Source: an uncultured Clostridiaceae bacterium (lineage in GTDB: Bacteria > Bacillota > Clostridia > TANB77 > CAG-508). Taken from it: a stretch of DNA of 17,850 nucleotides. A program made the position numbers and the translations under genes. Below the pieces are notes generated by a model. The model did no database searches. It had not been told where the DNA came from and saw only the letters and a program-made list of their open reading frames with translations. Numbering within the stretch: the first letter of the stretch is position 1; each line of letters begins with the position of its first letter. Positions 1 to 6,894 of this stretch are shown piece after piece. The stretch covers positions 1 through 17,850 of the forward strand of contig CATXTS010000028.1 in assembly GCA_958402495.1 (NCBI GenBank). The letters are read 5' to 3'.

Positions 1-273
1 AATAATGATACAAATTTAAATACAGCAAGTACAAATAACTACAAAAAGAATACACTAATCTATGGCGATGGCATCCACGAGACATCTTCAGCTGGAACTG
101 GAAGTAGTTTGTGGTATGGTGACTACTCGTCTTACCCAGCCTTGTACAATCCGTTCTCGCGTCGTGGCGGTACTTTCTGGGATGGCTTGCATGCCGGTCT
201 CTTCTGTTTCTCTCGTGTTGATGGCTCTAGTTCTTACACTTTTGGGTTCCGTGCGGTACTAACTGTGTCCTAA
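1..273 (+). CDS. C-terminal end of a DGR-type variable surface protein (FGE/C-type lectin fold), 5' truncated
   Basis: The reading frame is open from base 1 to a TAA at 271-273, giving the last 90 residues of a longer protein. It is a close paralogue of the C-terminus of the broken gene at 539-2268: both share TNLNxASTNNYKKN, LIYGDGI, GTGxxLWY, a DYSxYPxLY segment, AGLFCF and a GFRxVLxVS ending. The AGLFCF...GFR...VL pattern at the extreme C-terminus is typical of FGE-sulfatase/C-type lectin targets of diversity-generating retroelements, where this part forms the ligand-binding surface. By analogy with the paralogue, the missing N-terminus probably carries a pilin-like membrane segment. Base composition changes abruptly along the gene: the first ~35 codons are AT-rich like the genome, the last 50 are GC-rich and adenine-poor. 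No reverse transcriptase or template repeat is in the window, so DGR membership is inferred from protein and base composition. Confidence 0.8.
   Translation, partial: NNDTNLNTASTNNYKKNTLIYGDGIHETSSAGTGSSLWYGDYSSYPALYNPFSRRGGTFWDGLHAGLFCFSRVDGSSSYTFGFRAVLTVS
121..270 (+). other. Candidate DGR variable region (VR), adenine-depleted and GC-rich
   Basis: These 50 codons contain 17 adenines in 150 bases (11%) and 78 G+C (52%), counted by hand. Surrounding genes are roughly a third G+C, with A the commonest coding-strand base. DGR retrotranscription changes template adenines to any base, so a repeatedly diversified VR loses A, as seen here. Many codons have the NNC/NNT form expected from AAC/AAT template codons: GCC, TAC, TTC, GAT, CAT, TCT, GTT, ACT, TTT. 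The final codons, encoding GFRAVLTVS, are the most framework-like and would correspond to the end of homing. The template repeat is not in the window, so individual variable positions cannot be proven. Confidence 0.62.
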
Positions 274-345
274 CACTTTAAAATTTCCTACGGCGAAAAA
301 CTAAAATAAATGCATATTTTATAGTGAGTATGACTATTTATAAAG

Positions 346-380
346 AGCAAATTAGAAATAAAATTCTATTTGCTTTTTTT
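346..380 (+). terminator. Rho-independent terminator of the upstream DGR-target gene
   Basis: A 12-base arm at 346-357 pairs with 364-374 with one bulged T around a 6-base loop, followed by seven T (374-380). It lies 72 bases after the stop codon of the partial gene and closes that transcription unit before the next gene. Confidence 0.8.
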
Positions 381-415
381 ATGCAAACTTGTAAACAAAT
401 GACTTGACTATAAAA

Positions 416-444
416 TTAAAAAGTAAAAAAAGAAATATTATAAT
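416..444 (+). promoter_or_regulatory. Weak candidate promoter for the pilin-like pseudogene
   Basis: A perfect TATAAT (439-444) sits 17 bases after TTAAAA (416-421), a poor -35 box. A better -35 match, TTGACT at 404-409, is too far away (29 bases). The stretch 381-538 is otherwise AT-rich DNA without a gene. The call depends on the -10 alone. Confidence 0.35.
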
Positions 445-538
445 TAATAGAAATAAAATATGTAAATATGGACTTAACTAAAAGGTAATATAAATTGTAA
501 AAGAAAATATGAAAACATAAGAAAAAGGAAGAGAAAAT

Positions 539-2268
539 ATGCAGAAAAAATGGAAAGAAAAAGGTGTGACATTAATTGCTTTAGTGTTTACGATTATTGT
601 GTTAATTATATTGGCCGGTGTAGCAATCAATGCATTAATAGGAGAAAATGGTATTATCACACAAGCACAGAAAGCAAAAGAAGAAACGTATAAAAGTCAA
701 AAGGAAGAACTGGGAGGACTTGCTAGTCTAGAGCAACAGATTGATGAAGCATTGGGACAAACCTATATAGTAGAAAAAGGAGTTAATAAACCAAGTTTAA
801 CAGCAGGAATGAAAGCTATTAAATTTATAGAACCAACGGAAAGTAGTAAAGGTGAAGTAAGAGATAGTAGTATAGATGAAACGGATTGGTATGATTATAA
901 TAGTAAAAAGTGGGCAAATGCAAGGACAGAAGATGGTAGCATGTGGGTATGGATACCTAGATATGCTTATAAAGTAAATGAAGCAGATAAGAAATTCGAT
1001 ATTAAATTCTTAATAGGAACAACCAACCGACAATTATTATGATGAAAATGGACAAATTCAAACAGCCAAAAGATGTACTAGTAGTAATACAAATGTAGAT
1101 ACAAAAATAGGATATACAGTACATCCAGCATTTACTGATGAAACACCCATAAAATATAGAAATGGTGGATGGGATAAAGAGTTAACAGGTATTTGGGTAG
1201 CCAAATTTGAAGCAGGATATGCTAGTGGAAATAATAGTGCCCCAGTAAAAGCAAGTAGTATTAGTTATACACAAACTACATGTTATGTGAAGTCGATAGA
1301 AAGAGGATAAAGTAGTGATGGAAATGAGAGTGCTCGTAATTGGCTAGACGGTATTTATGGAAACACAAAAACAGCAATTAAATATCCAACCTTTCAACCA
1401 GTCACTTATAGTATGAATTATATTAATCATAATGATGCTTTTAATATAGCAAAGGCAATGACTGAAAACGGAAATATTTATGGACTAACGGAAAATACAG
1501 ATTCGCACTTAATGAAAAATAGTGAATGGGGAGCAGTTGCTTATCTTTCACAGAGTTAATATGGTTTAAATGGAACAGATATCGCAATCAATAATATAAA
1601 TTTAAATAGTGAAGGGACTAAAAGAACAAATATAGCAGGAAAATCTGGCGTTGATAGTGTATATGCTGTGACAGGATGTACAACAGGTTCTGCAAATGAG
1701 GGAGGAAAAGTAACAACTATAGAAGAAATTAATGGAACTATAGGAAACACTGCCAATAATAGTGTATATACATGGGAACAGTTAAATGGTTGTAGAGCGA
1801 GTAGTTCAGGAACAATTTATGGAGTTTATGATTTTAGTGGAGGCACATGGGAAAGGACTAGCCGGTTATATAGCTAATGGAAATGAAAACTTAAAAGCAT
1901 ATGGAGAATCTATATGCTATGATAAAAATACATTAATAGTTACAAGTTCTAAGTATATAACAGTATATCCGTTTGATGCTAGTATGGATAATACAGAAAT
2001 CGAAATTAACAGTACAAACTTAAATATAGCAAGTACAAACAATTATAAGAAAAATCTTTTAATATATGGAGATGGCATTAGAGAGGTATCTACGCAAGGA
2101 ACTGGAAATACATTATGGTATGAAGATTATTCCTATTATCCAGGGTTATATCATCCTTTTTCAATTCGTGGTGATAGTTTAGGGGATAACTCGGGAGCTG
2201 GTCTTTTCTGTTTTGACCGTAATAATATTTGTAATAGTGGATTTCGAGTAGTGTTAATTGTATCTTAG
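539..2268 (+). pseudogene. Decayed pilin-like/FGE-domain surface protein, paralogue of the DGR target at 1-273
   Basis: The start ATG follows an AAGGAAGAG ribosome site. The first ~50 residues carry a type IV prepilin-like segment (KGVTLIALVFTIIVLIILAGV), but the residue at the pilin Glu5 position is Ala. A SUMF1/FGE-like extracellular part follows, with WVWIPRYAYKV, GIWVAKFEAGY, WGAVAYL and GVYDFSGGTWE. The frame is broken four times. A tandem AACC (about 1021-1028) shifts the frame; removing one copy restores GTTDNYYDENG. In-frame TAA codons lie at 1308-1310 and 1557-1559. One extra base near 1860 shifts the frame again; without it the text reads GGTWERTAGYIANG. Taking away these five bases leaves exactly 575 codons to the TAG at 2266-2268. 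The C-terminus matches the neighbouring DGR target (AGLFCF, GFRVVLIVS), but its base composition is ordinary, so homing into this copy has probably ceased. Confidence 0.85.
2125..2265 (+). other. Relic variable-region segment of the pseudogene
   Basis: This is the positional equivalent of the GC-rich variable region at 121-270, three codons shorter. It encodes DYSYYPGLYHPFS...AGLFCF...GFRVVLIVS. Adenine is 32 of 141 bases (23%), and third positions are mostly A/T. Unlike the segment at 121-270 it is not a GC island, so it is either an old variable region drifting back to genome composition or one that never belonged to the same template. Confidence 0.5.
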
Positions 2269-2304
2269 TTTTTCTAAGCATAGGAAGTGAAAAATAATAA
2301 AGTA

Positions 2305-2341
2305 AAGTCTTAGATTTAGGAATAAGTCTAAGACTTATTTT
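2305..2341 (+). terminator. Rho-independent terminator after the pseudogene
   Basis: A perfect 10-bp stem (2305-2314 with 2327-2336) around a 12-base loop, followed by ATTTT. It lies 36 bases after the pseudogene stop codon, so the pseudogene and metG are separate transcription units. Confidence 0.75.
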
Positions 2342-2431
2342 CTGAGGAATTGTAAAAGCTCATAAAATATATATGAAAAAGAAAATGTATAATGAGAATG
2401 CATAAAATTTTCTAAATGTAAACAGGGCATG

Positions 2432-2460
2432 TTGTATTTTTTAGAAAAACGTGATAAAAT
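2432..2460 (+). promoter_or_regulatory. Sigma-A-type promoter of metG with extended -10
   Basis: TTGTAT (2432-2437), a 17-base spacer, and TAAAAT (2455-2460) preceded by TG at -14/-15. The leader to the metG ATG is about 55 bases and shows no T-box or SAM riboswitch features. Confidence 0.65.
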
Positions 2461-2521
2461 CGTAAAAAATAACAAAGAGAAGCTTTACAGGTGAAAACAG
2501 GTAAACGGAAAGGAAAGGTAT

Positions 2522-4111
2522 ATGGATAAGAAAACATTTTATGTAACAACACCTATTTATTATCCAAGTGGAAGATTTCATATTGGAACAGCGTATACGA
2601 CGGTGTTAGCAGATACGATTAAAAAGTATAAACAAGCAAGAGGTTATGATACTTACATGTTAACCGGTTTAGATGAACATGGACAAAAAATACAAACAGT
2701 GGCAGAGCAAAGAGGACTAACTCCACAACAACATGTAGATGAAATGGCAGAGCAAGCAAAAGTGCTTTGGAAAAAAATGCAGATTGCTAACGATGATTTT
2801 ATTCGTACAACAGAGATAAGACATACTAAAGTAGTAGAAGATATATTTGATAGATTAATGGAACAAGGAGATATTTATTTAGGAGAATATGAAGGTTGGT
2901 ATTGTATGCCTTGTGAGACATTCTTTACACAAACACAATTAATAGATGGTAAGTGTCCAGACTGTGGTAGAGAAGTAAAGAAAATGAAGGAATCTTCTTA
3001 TTTCTTTAATATGAAAAAATACCAAGATAGATTAGTACAATTTTATGAAGAACATCCAGGTTTTATAGAGCCAGAATCTAGAAAAAACGAGTTATTTAAT
3101 AATTTTATTAAACCAGGTTTAGAAGACTTATGTGTTAGTCGTACTAGCTTTGATTGGGGAATTCCTGTGAAAAAAGACCCAAAACATGTTATTTATGTAT
3201 GGTTGGATGCTTTAACCAACTATATAACCGCATTGGGATATGGTTCACAAGAAGATAGTAAATATCAGAAATATTGGCCAGCCAATCTTCAAATTGTAGG
3301 AAAAGATATTATTCGTTTTCATGGTATTTATTGGCCTATTTTCTTAATGGCATTGGGCTTACCTCTTCCAGAGAAAATATATGCACATGGCTTTATTATG
3401 ATGAAAGATGGAAAGATGTCTAAATCGAAAGGAAATGTGGTATATCCAGAATTATTAATAGACCGTTATGGTTTAGATGCTACGAAGTATTTTTTACTTA
3501 GAGAATTTCCATTTGGACAAGATGCGGTCTTTACGCCAGAAGGATTTATTGAAAGATTTAATTTTGATTTATGTAATGATTTAGGAAACTTATTAAATAG
3601 AACAATTGGTATGATGAATAAATATTTTTCTGGTAGTATACCAACTGCACCTACTTCAAAAAGTGATTTAGATATAGCATTAGAAAATTATGTTATAGAA
3701 AAAGTAAATGCAGTAGAAGAAAATATGGATAATTTACATGTAGCTAATAGTTTATCAGAAATATGGGCAATTATAGCTAGGTCTAATAAATATATTGACG
3801 AAACAGCACCATGGGTTTTAGCAAAATCAGAAGAAGAAAAAGACAAAGAAGCTTTAAAATCTGTCATGTATCATTTGGCAGAAAACTTAAGAATTGTCGC
3901 TATTTTGATTAAGCCATTTATGCAAGACACCTCTGAGAAAATGTTAGAACAATTAGGTATTCAGCAAGAAAATATCCAAACTTGGGATTCTACAAAAACA
4001 TATGGTCAAATACCAACAGGTGTAAAAGTGGTAGAAAAAGGAGAGCCTTTGTTCATGAGGTTAGATATAGAAGAAGAGACGAAGTATATTCGTGAAGGAA
4101 TGAAAGGTTAA
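2522..4111 (+). CDS. metG: Methionine--tRNA ligase (MetRS), short form
   Basis: Charges tRNA-Met, including the initiator, with methionine using ATP in the cytoplasm. The class I signatures are clear: HIGT at residues 20-23 and KMSKS at 298-302, with the Rossmann core between them. A zinc knuckle of four cysteines lies in the connective domain (C128, C131, C145, C148; CX2C-X13-CX2C), as in the single-knuckle bacterial enzymes. The alpha-helical anticodon-binding domain fills about residues 340-515. The protein stops at 529 aa, right after this domain, and lacks the EMAP-II/Arc1p-like C-terminal tRNA-binding domain that lengthens Bacillus MetRS to about 660 aa. The start has a good AAAGGAAAGG site just upstream. 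The gene is monocistronic, between its own promoter and a strong terminator. Confidence 0.97.
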   Translation: MDKKTFYVTTPIYYPSGRFHIGTAYTTVLADTIKKYKQARGYDTYMLTGLDEHGQKIQTVAEQRGLTPQQHVDEMAEQAKVLWKKMQIANDDFIRTTEIRHTKVVEDIFDRLMEQGDIYLGEYEGWYCMPCETFFTQTQLIDGKCPDCGREVKKMKESSYFFNMKKYQDRLVQFYEEHPGFIEPESRKNELFNNFIKPGLEDLCVSRTSFDWGIPVKKDPKHVIYVWLDALTNYITALGYGSQEDSKYQKYWPANLQIVGKDIIRFHGIYWPIFLMALGLPLPEKIYAHGFIMMKDGKMSKSKGNVVYPELLIDRYGLDATKYFLLREFPFGQDAVFTPEGFIERFNFDLCNDLGNLLNRTIGMMNKYFSGSIPTAPTSKSDLDIALENYVIEKVNAVEENMDNLHVANSLSEIWAIIARSNKYIDETAPWVLAKSEEEKDKEALKSVMYHLAENLRIVAILIKPFMQDTSEKMLEQLGIQQENIQTWDSTKTYGQIPTGVKVVEKGEPLFMRLDIEEETKYIREGMKG

Positions 4112-4132
4112 AATAGCAAAATAAAAAATAGT

Positions 4133-4170
4133 AAAAATAGAAACTTTAAAGAAAAAAGTTTCTATTTTTT
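4133..4170 (+). terminator. Strong terminator of metG
   Basis: A perfect 15-bp stem (4133-4147 with 4155-4169) around a 7-base loop, ending in TTTTTT. An A-run on the left arm means it could also stop transcription from the opposite strand. Confidence 0.9.
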
Positions 4171-4175
4171 CTTAC

Positions 4176-4204
4176 TTTTCAAAGGAATCTATTTATGATA
4201 TAAT
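4176..4204 (+). promoter_or_regulatory. Promoter of the 621-aa unknown gene
   Basis: TTTTCA (4176-4181), a 17-base spacer, and a perfect TATAAT (4199-4204) preceded by TGA, an extended -10. It starts six bases after the metG terminator. Transcription would begin about 20 bases before the start codon. Confidence 0.7.
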
Positions 4205-4233
4205 CATTAGAGATATATAAGGAGAAAATGCAT

Positions 4234-6099
4234 ATGCCAATCTTTAACTTAGAAAAAAGAAAATCAATGAAAGCAATTAGGAAAGAACAAGAAGAGACAA
4301 TAAAGCAATTAAAAGCAAACAAGCAATATGAACAAATTTTAGAAAAATATGGCTTAACAGCTTTTAGGAAGTATGTTAGTAAGGCATACAAAGAACAAGA
4401 TATTGCGAATATACAAAAACAGGGAAATTTAGAAGAGATATACGAAAAATATGGAGAAAAAGTATATAATCAATTAGCCTACCAAATGAAGAAAAAAGAG
4501 ATTGAAGAAATATATGGAAAAAGAAATTCAAAAGCAATGTATTATAAAATAGAAAATACATTAAAATATAAGGTACTATTACCTATAATATCTATGCTAT
4601 CTGTGTCTTCTACACTAGCACCATTAGCAATGGTAGGACGTCTTAGTAATTCTATTAGTGTAGGTTATGAAATAGAAAAACAGAAGGCGGAAGAAGAATA
4701 TGCACAAGAAATTAAAATTAGCGAAGAGAAAAGAAAACAATATGCTGAAAATATAAAAAAATTAAATTTGAACGATATAGAGACCATTGAAAAAGTATTG
4801 GATGATATGTGGAACACTATTTTAGGGTACGGAGAGCCTACACTTGAATTTCCAGGGTATAATGGAATTAGTTTAGAGCAAGAAGAACCAAAAGGTTGCT
4901 GTAGAAATTTTGCAGATTATGTAGTAAAAATGTTAAATGCAATTAATCCAGAATATAATGCTAGAATGGGAAATGTAGAAAACCCTTTAACAGAATATAA
5001 AGTAGAGGGAATTGTAAATATACAGACTAGAATAGTGGAAAGAGAAATACAAGATAAGCCTCTTGCAGTTACTTGCTTAAGAAATGATATCGATAAAAAA
5101 ATTGTAAAAATGTTAATAAAAAATATAGAAATTACAGGGAATCACCTTATAGTTTTTATGGATATAAAAGAGGATAATATAACACTTGCAATAGAACCAA
5201 TGAGTGCAATTGTAGGAATATATAGAAATGGAAAAATAGAACTTTTCAACGTTCAAGATACGCAAAAAGAGGCTATGACAAGAATGATATTAGGGGATGC
5301 GGCCTATAGAGGTGGAAATATTTATGATAAACTTGGAGAAGAACTAGAAAGCTATATTCAAATACCAAATTTATCACAAGAAGAGTTAGAAGAAAAATAT
5401 AGTGTAGAAAATTTAAATAAAGCACTAGAAAGTGCTAGGCAAAAAGAAAGAGATTATTTATACGCCACTTACCAACAAGATTTTAAAGAACGTATACAAG
5501 CAGAAAAAATGCCGAAAGAGGAAAAATATTTTGAATTATATACTTATGAAGAGATGAAGCAAACAAAAGAAGAATTGATACAAAAATTAGGGGAAGAGAT
5601 AGAGTCTAAAGAAGAAATTATAGTATTAGCTAATCAATATAGAAGGTTATTATATAGTAAACAATATTATCAAGAAAAAGAAAGTACATTTATAGGAAAA
5701 GAAGTTCTCTATGATAGTTTTGAAATAGAGCCTGCCATAAAAGAAGCCTTAATAGAAAATCTGTTGTTAAAAGGAGCTACTATAAAGGATACAAATGCTA
5801 TTGGACAAATGGAGATAGAAAAAAGAGAAAGAGATTTATTGGATTTTTATTTAGATACTTATCCAAAGGTTCCTATAGAAGAATTAAAAGTAGGAGAATT
5901 AAACGGAGATAATATTTTTTTATTAGCAGCAGACGGAGAAATACAAGCCTGTATGTTATGGAAAAAAGGAGAAACTTTATATAAGACAAAGGAAGATATA
6001 CAAAATAATCAGTATAATCAATTAGTTGGAAGCATGCTAAAGGTTACGGACACGGAAAAGAATATACCTGTTATAGGAGAAGAGGAATATATAAGATAA
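4234..6099 (+). CDS. Protein of unknown function with a possible transglutaminase-like core
   Basis: I do not recognise this 621-aa family. The N-terminal ~105 residues are highly charged and hold three imperfect repeats of a helical Tyr-Gly motif (EQILEKYG, EEIYEKYG, EEIYGK). A hydrophobic stretch follows at about 114-135 (VLLPIISMLSVSSTLAPLAMVG), probably one membrane helix, then a Lys/Glu-rich coiled-coil-like region. At 222-230 the text GCCRNFADY begins a block that also contains NHLIVFMD (His304) and LAIEPM (Glu321). This order, Cys-x3-F/A helix, then His before a strand, then an acidic residue before Pro, resembles the transglutaminase/cysteine-protease Cys-His-Asp core, but it is inference without a search. 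The rest is acidic and helical. Start: the AAGGAG site at 4219-4224 is only 3 bases from the ATG at 4228 and 9 bases from the in-frame ATG at 4234, so I chose 4234. Single-gene unit with its own promoter. Confidence 0.85.
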   Translation: MPIFNLEKRKSMKAIRKEQEETIKQLKANKQYEQILEKYGLTAFRKYVSKAYKEQDIANIQKQGNLEEIYEKYGEKVYNQLAYQMKKKEIEEIYGKRNSKAMYYKIENTLKYKVLLPIISMLSVSSTLAPLAMVGRLSNSISVGYEIEKQKAEEEYAQEIKISEEKRKQYAENIKKLNLNDIETIEKVLDDMWNTILGYGEPTLEFPGYNGISLEQEEPKGCCRNFADYVVKMLNAINPEYNARMGNVENPLTEYKVEGIVNIQTRIVEREIQDKPLAVTCLRNDIDKKIVKMLIKNIEITGNHLIVFMDIKEDNITLAIEPMSAIVGIYRNGKIELFNVQDTQKEAMTRMILGDAAYRGGNIYDKLGEELESYIQIPNLSQEELEEKYSVENLNKALESARQKERDYLYATYQQDFKERIQAEKMPKEEKYFELYTYEEMKQTKEELIQKLGEEIESKEEIIVLANQYRRLLYSKQYYQEKESTFIGKEVLYDSFEIEPAIKEALIENLLLKGATIKDTNAIGQMEIEKRERDLLDFYLDTYPKVPIEELKVGELNGDNIFLLAADGEIQACMLWKKGETLYKTKEDIQNNQYNQLVGSMLKVTDTEKNIPVIGEEEYIR

Positions 6100-6111
6100 A
6101 AGGACAAGTTA

Positions 6112-6156
6112 TTTTTAAAAAAATTTCACAATATAGACATATAGCTAGGGTATAAT
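6112..6156 (+). promoter_or_regulatory. Promoter of the response-regulator gene with a probable OmpR-family binding site
   Basis: A perfect TATAAT at 6151-6156 lacks a good -35. Twenty bases upstream is TTCACA (6125-6130), and 11 bases before that is TTTAAA (6114-6119). The same arrangement, with the same 20-base distance to the -10, occurs at 8484-8526. Direct repeats spaced one helical turn apart are the usual site shape for OmpR/PhoB-type regulators, which fits autoregulation by the gene just downstream. Confidence 0.55.
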
Positions 6157-6193
6157 GTATAATAATTTGAGAAAAGTGAGGGTGAAAAGGAAA

Positions 6194-6871
6194 ATGAATG
6201 ATGTAACCGTACTAATTGTAGATGATGAATCTAGGATGCGTAAACTAGTAAAAGATTTCTTAATGCAAAAAGGGTATTTGGTGCTAGAAGCAGCAGATGG
6301 AGAAGAGGCACTAACCGTATTTGAAGAAAATAGTACGAAAATCAGTATTATCTTATTAGATGTGATGATGCCAAAATTAGATGGATGGTCTGTATTACGT
6401 CAAATTAGACAAACTTCTAAAGTACCCATTATTATGCTAACGGCAAGAGGAGAAGAACAAGATGAGTTGTTTGGCTTCGAATTAGGGGTAGATGAATATA
6501 TAGCTAAACCATTTAGTCCTAAGATTTTAGTAGCTAGAGTAGAAGCTATTTTAAATAGAACTAAACCACAACAAAAAGAAGTAAAAGACTATGGAGGCAT
6601 TGTCATAGATGCAGATGGAAGAACTGTAAAAGTAGATGGAAAACAGGTAGACCTAAGTTTAAGAGAATATGAACTATTAAAATATTTAGTAGACAATGAA
6701 AACATTGCCTTATCCAGAGACAAAATATTAAATAATGTATGGAACTATGATTATTATGGCGATTCTAGAACGATTGATAGTCATATAAAGAAAATACGCC
6801 ATAAATTAGGGAAAAAAGGTAAATATATTGAAACCATGAGAGGTGTAGGGTATAAATTCGAGGTAAAATAG
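6194..6871 (+). CDS. OmpR/PhoB-family response regulator
   Basis: DNA-binding regulator of a two-component system, 225 aa from this start. The receiver domain (about 1-120) has the acidic pair D10/D11, phosphoacceptor D56 in LLDVMMP, T83 (MLTAR) and K105 (AKPFSP). The C-terminal winged helix (about 130-225) has LSLREYELLKYL, the recognition-helix region RTIDSHIKKIRHKLG and the ending RGVGYKF. The open frame begins earlier, at an ATG at 6155, but that ATG overlaps the -10 box at 6151-6156 and would precede the transcription start. The ATG at 6194, eight residues before the usual VDDE, is the better start. The kinase partner begins 23 bases after the stop. It regulates a two-component target set that I cannot name; candidates are this operon and the transcript at 8521. 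Confidence 0.95.
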   Translation: MNDVTVLIVDDESRMRKLVKDFLMQKGYLVLEAADGEEALTVFEENSTKISIILLDVMMPKLDGWSVLRQIRQTSKVPIIMLTARGEEQDELFGFELGVDEYIAKPFSPKILVARVEAILNRTKPQQKEVKDYGGIVIDADGRTVKVDGKQVDLSLREYELLKYLVDNENIALSRDKILNNVWNYDYYGDSRTIDSHIKKIRHKLGKKGKYIETMRGVGYKFEVK

Positions 6872-6894
6872 TAAGGAAGTTGTGAGAAGAAAAA

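Noticed and set aside
62..262. An open frame of 66 codons starting MAMAST over the variable region
   Set aside because: It is a shifted reading of the true frame, which is homologous to the pseudogene's C-terminus; its length comes from the few A and thus few stops in that segment.
274..538. Possible template repeat or DGR hairpin downstream of the variable region
   Set aside because: I found no AAC-rich copy of 121-270 and no GC-rich inverted repeat; only the terminator at 346-380 is present.
2342..2521. T-box or SAM riboswitch before metG
   Set aside because: The leader after the promoter is about 55 bases and lacks the conserved motifs or a terminator hairpin.
6155..6193. Upstream ATG as the start of the response regulator
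   Set aside because: It overlaps the -10 box at 6151-6156 and would lie before the transcription start; ATG 6194 gives the family's normal N-terminus.
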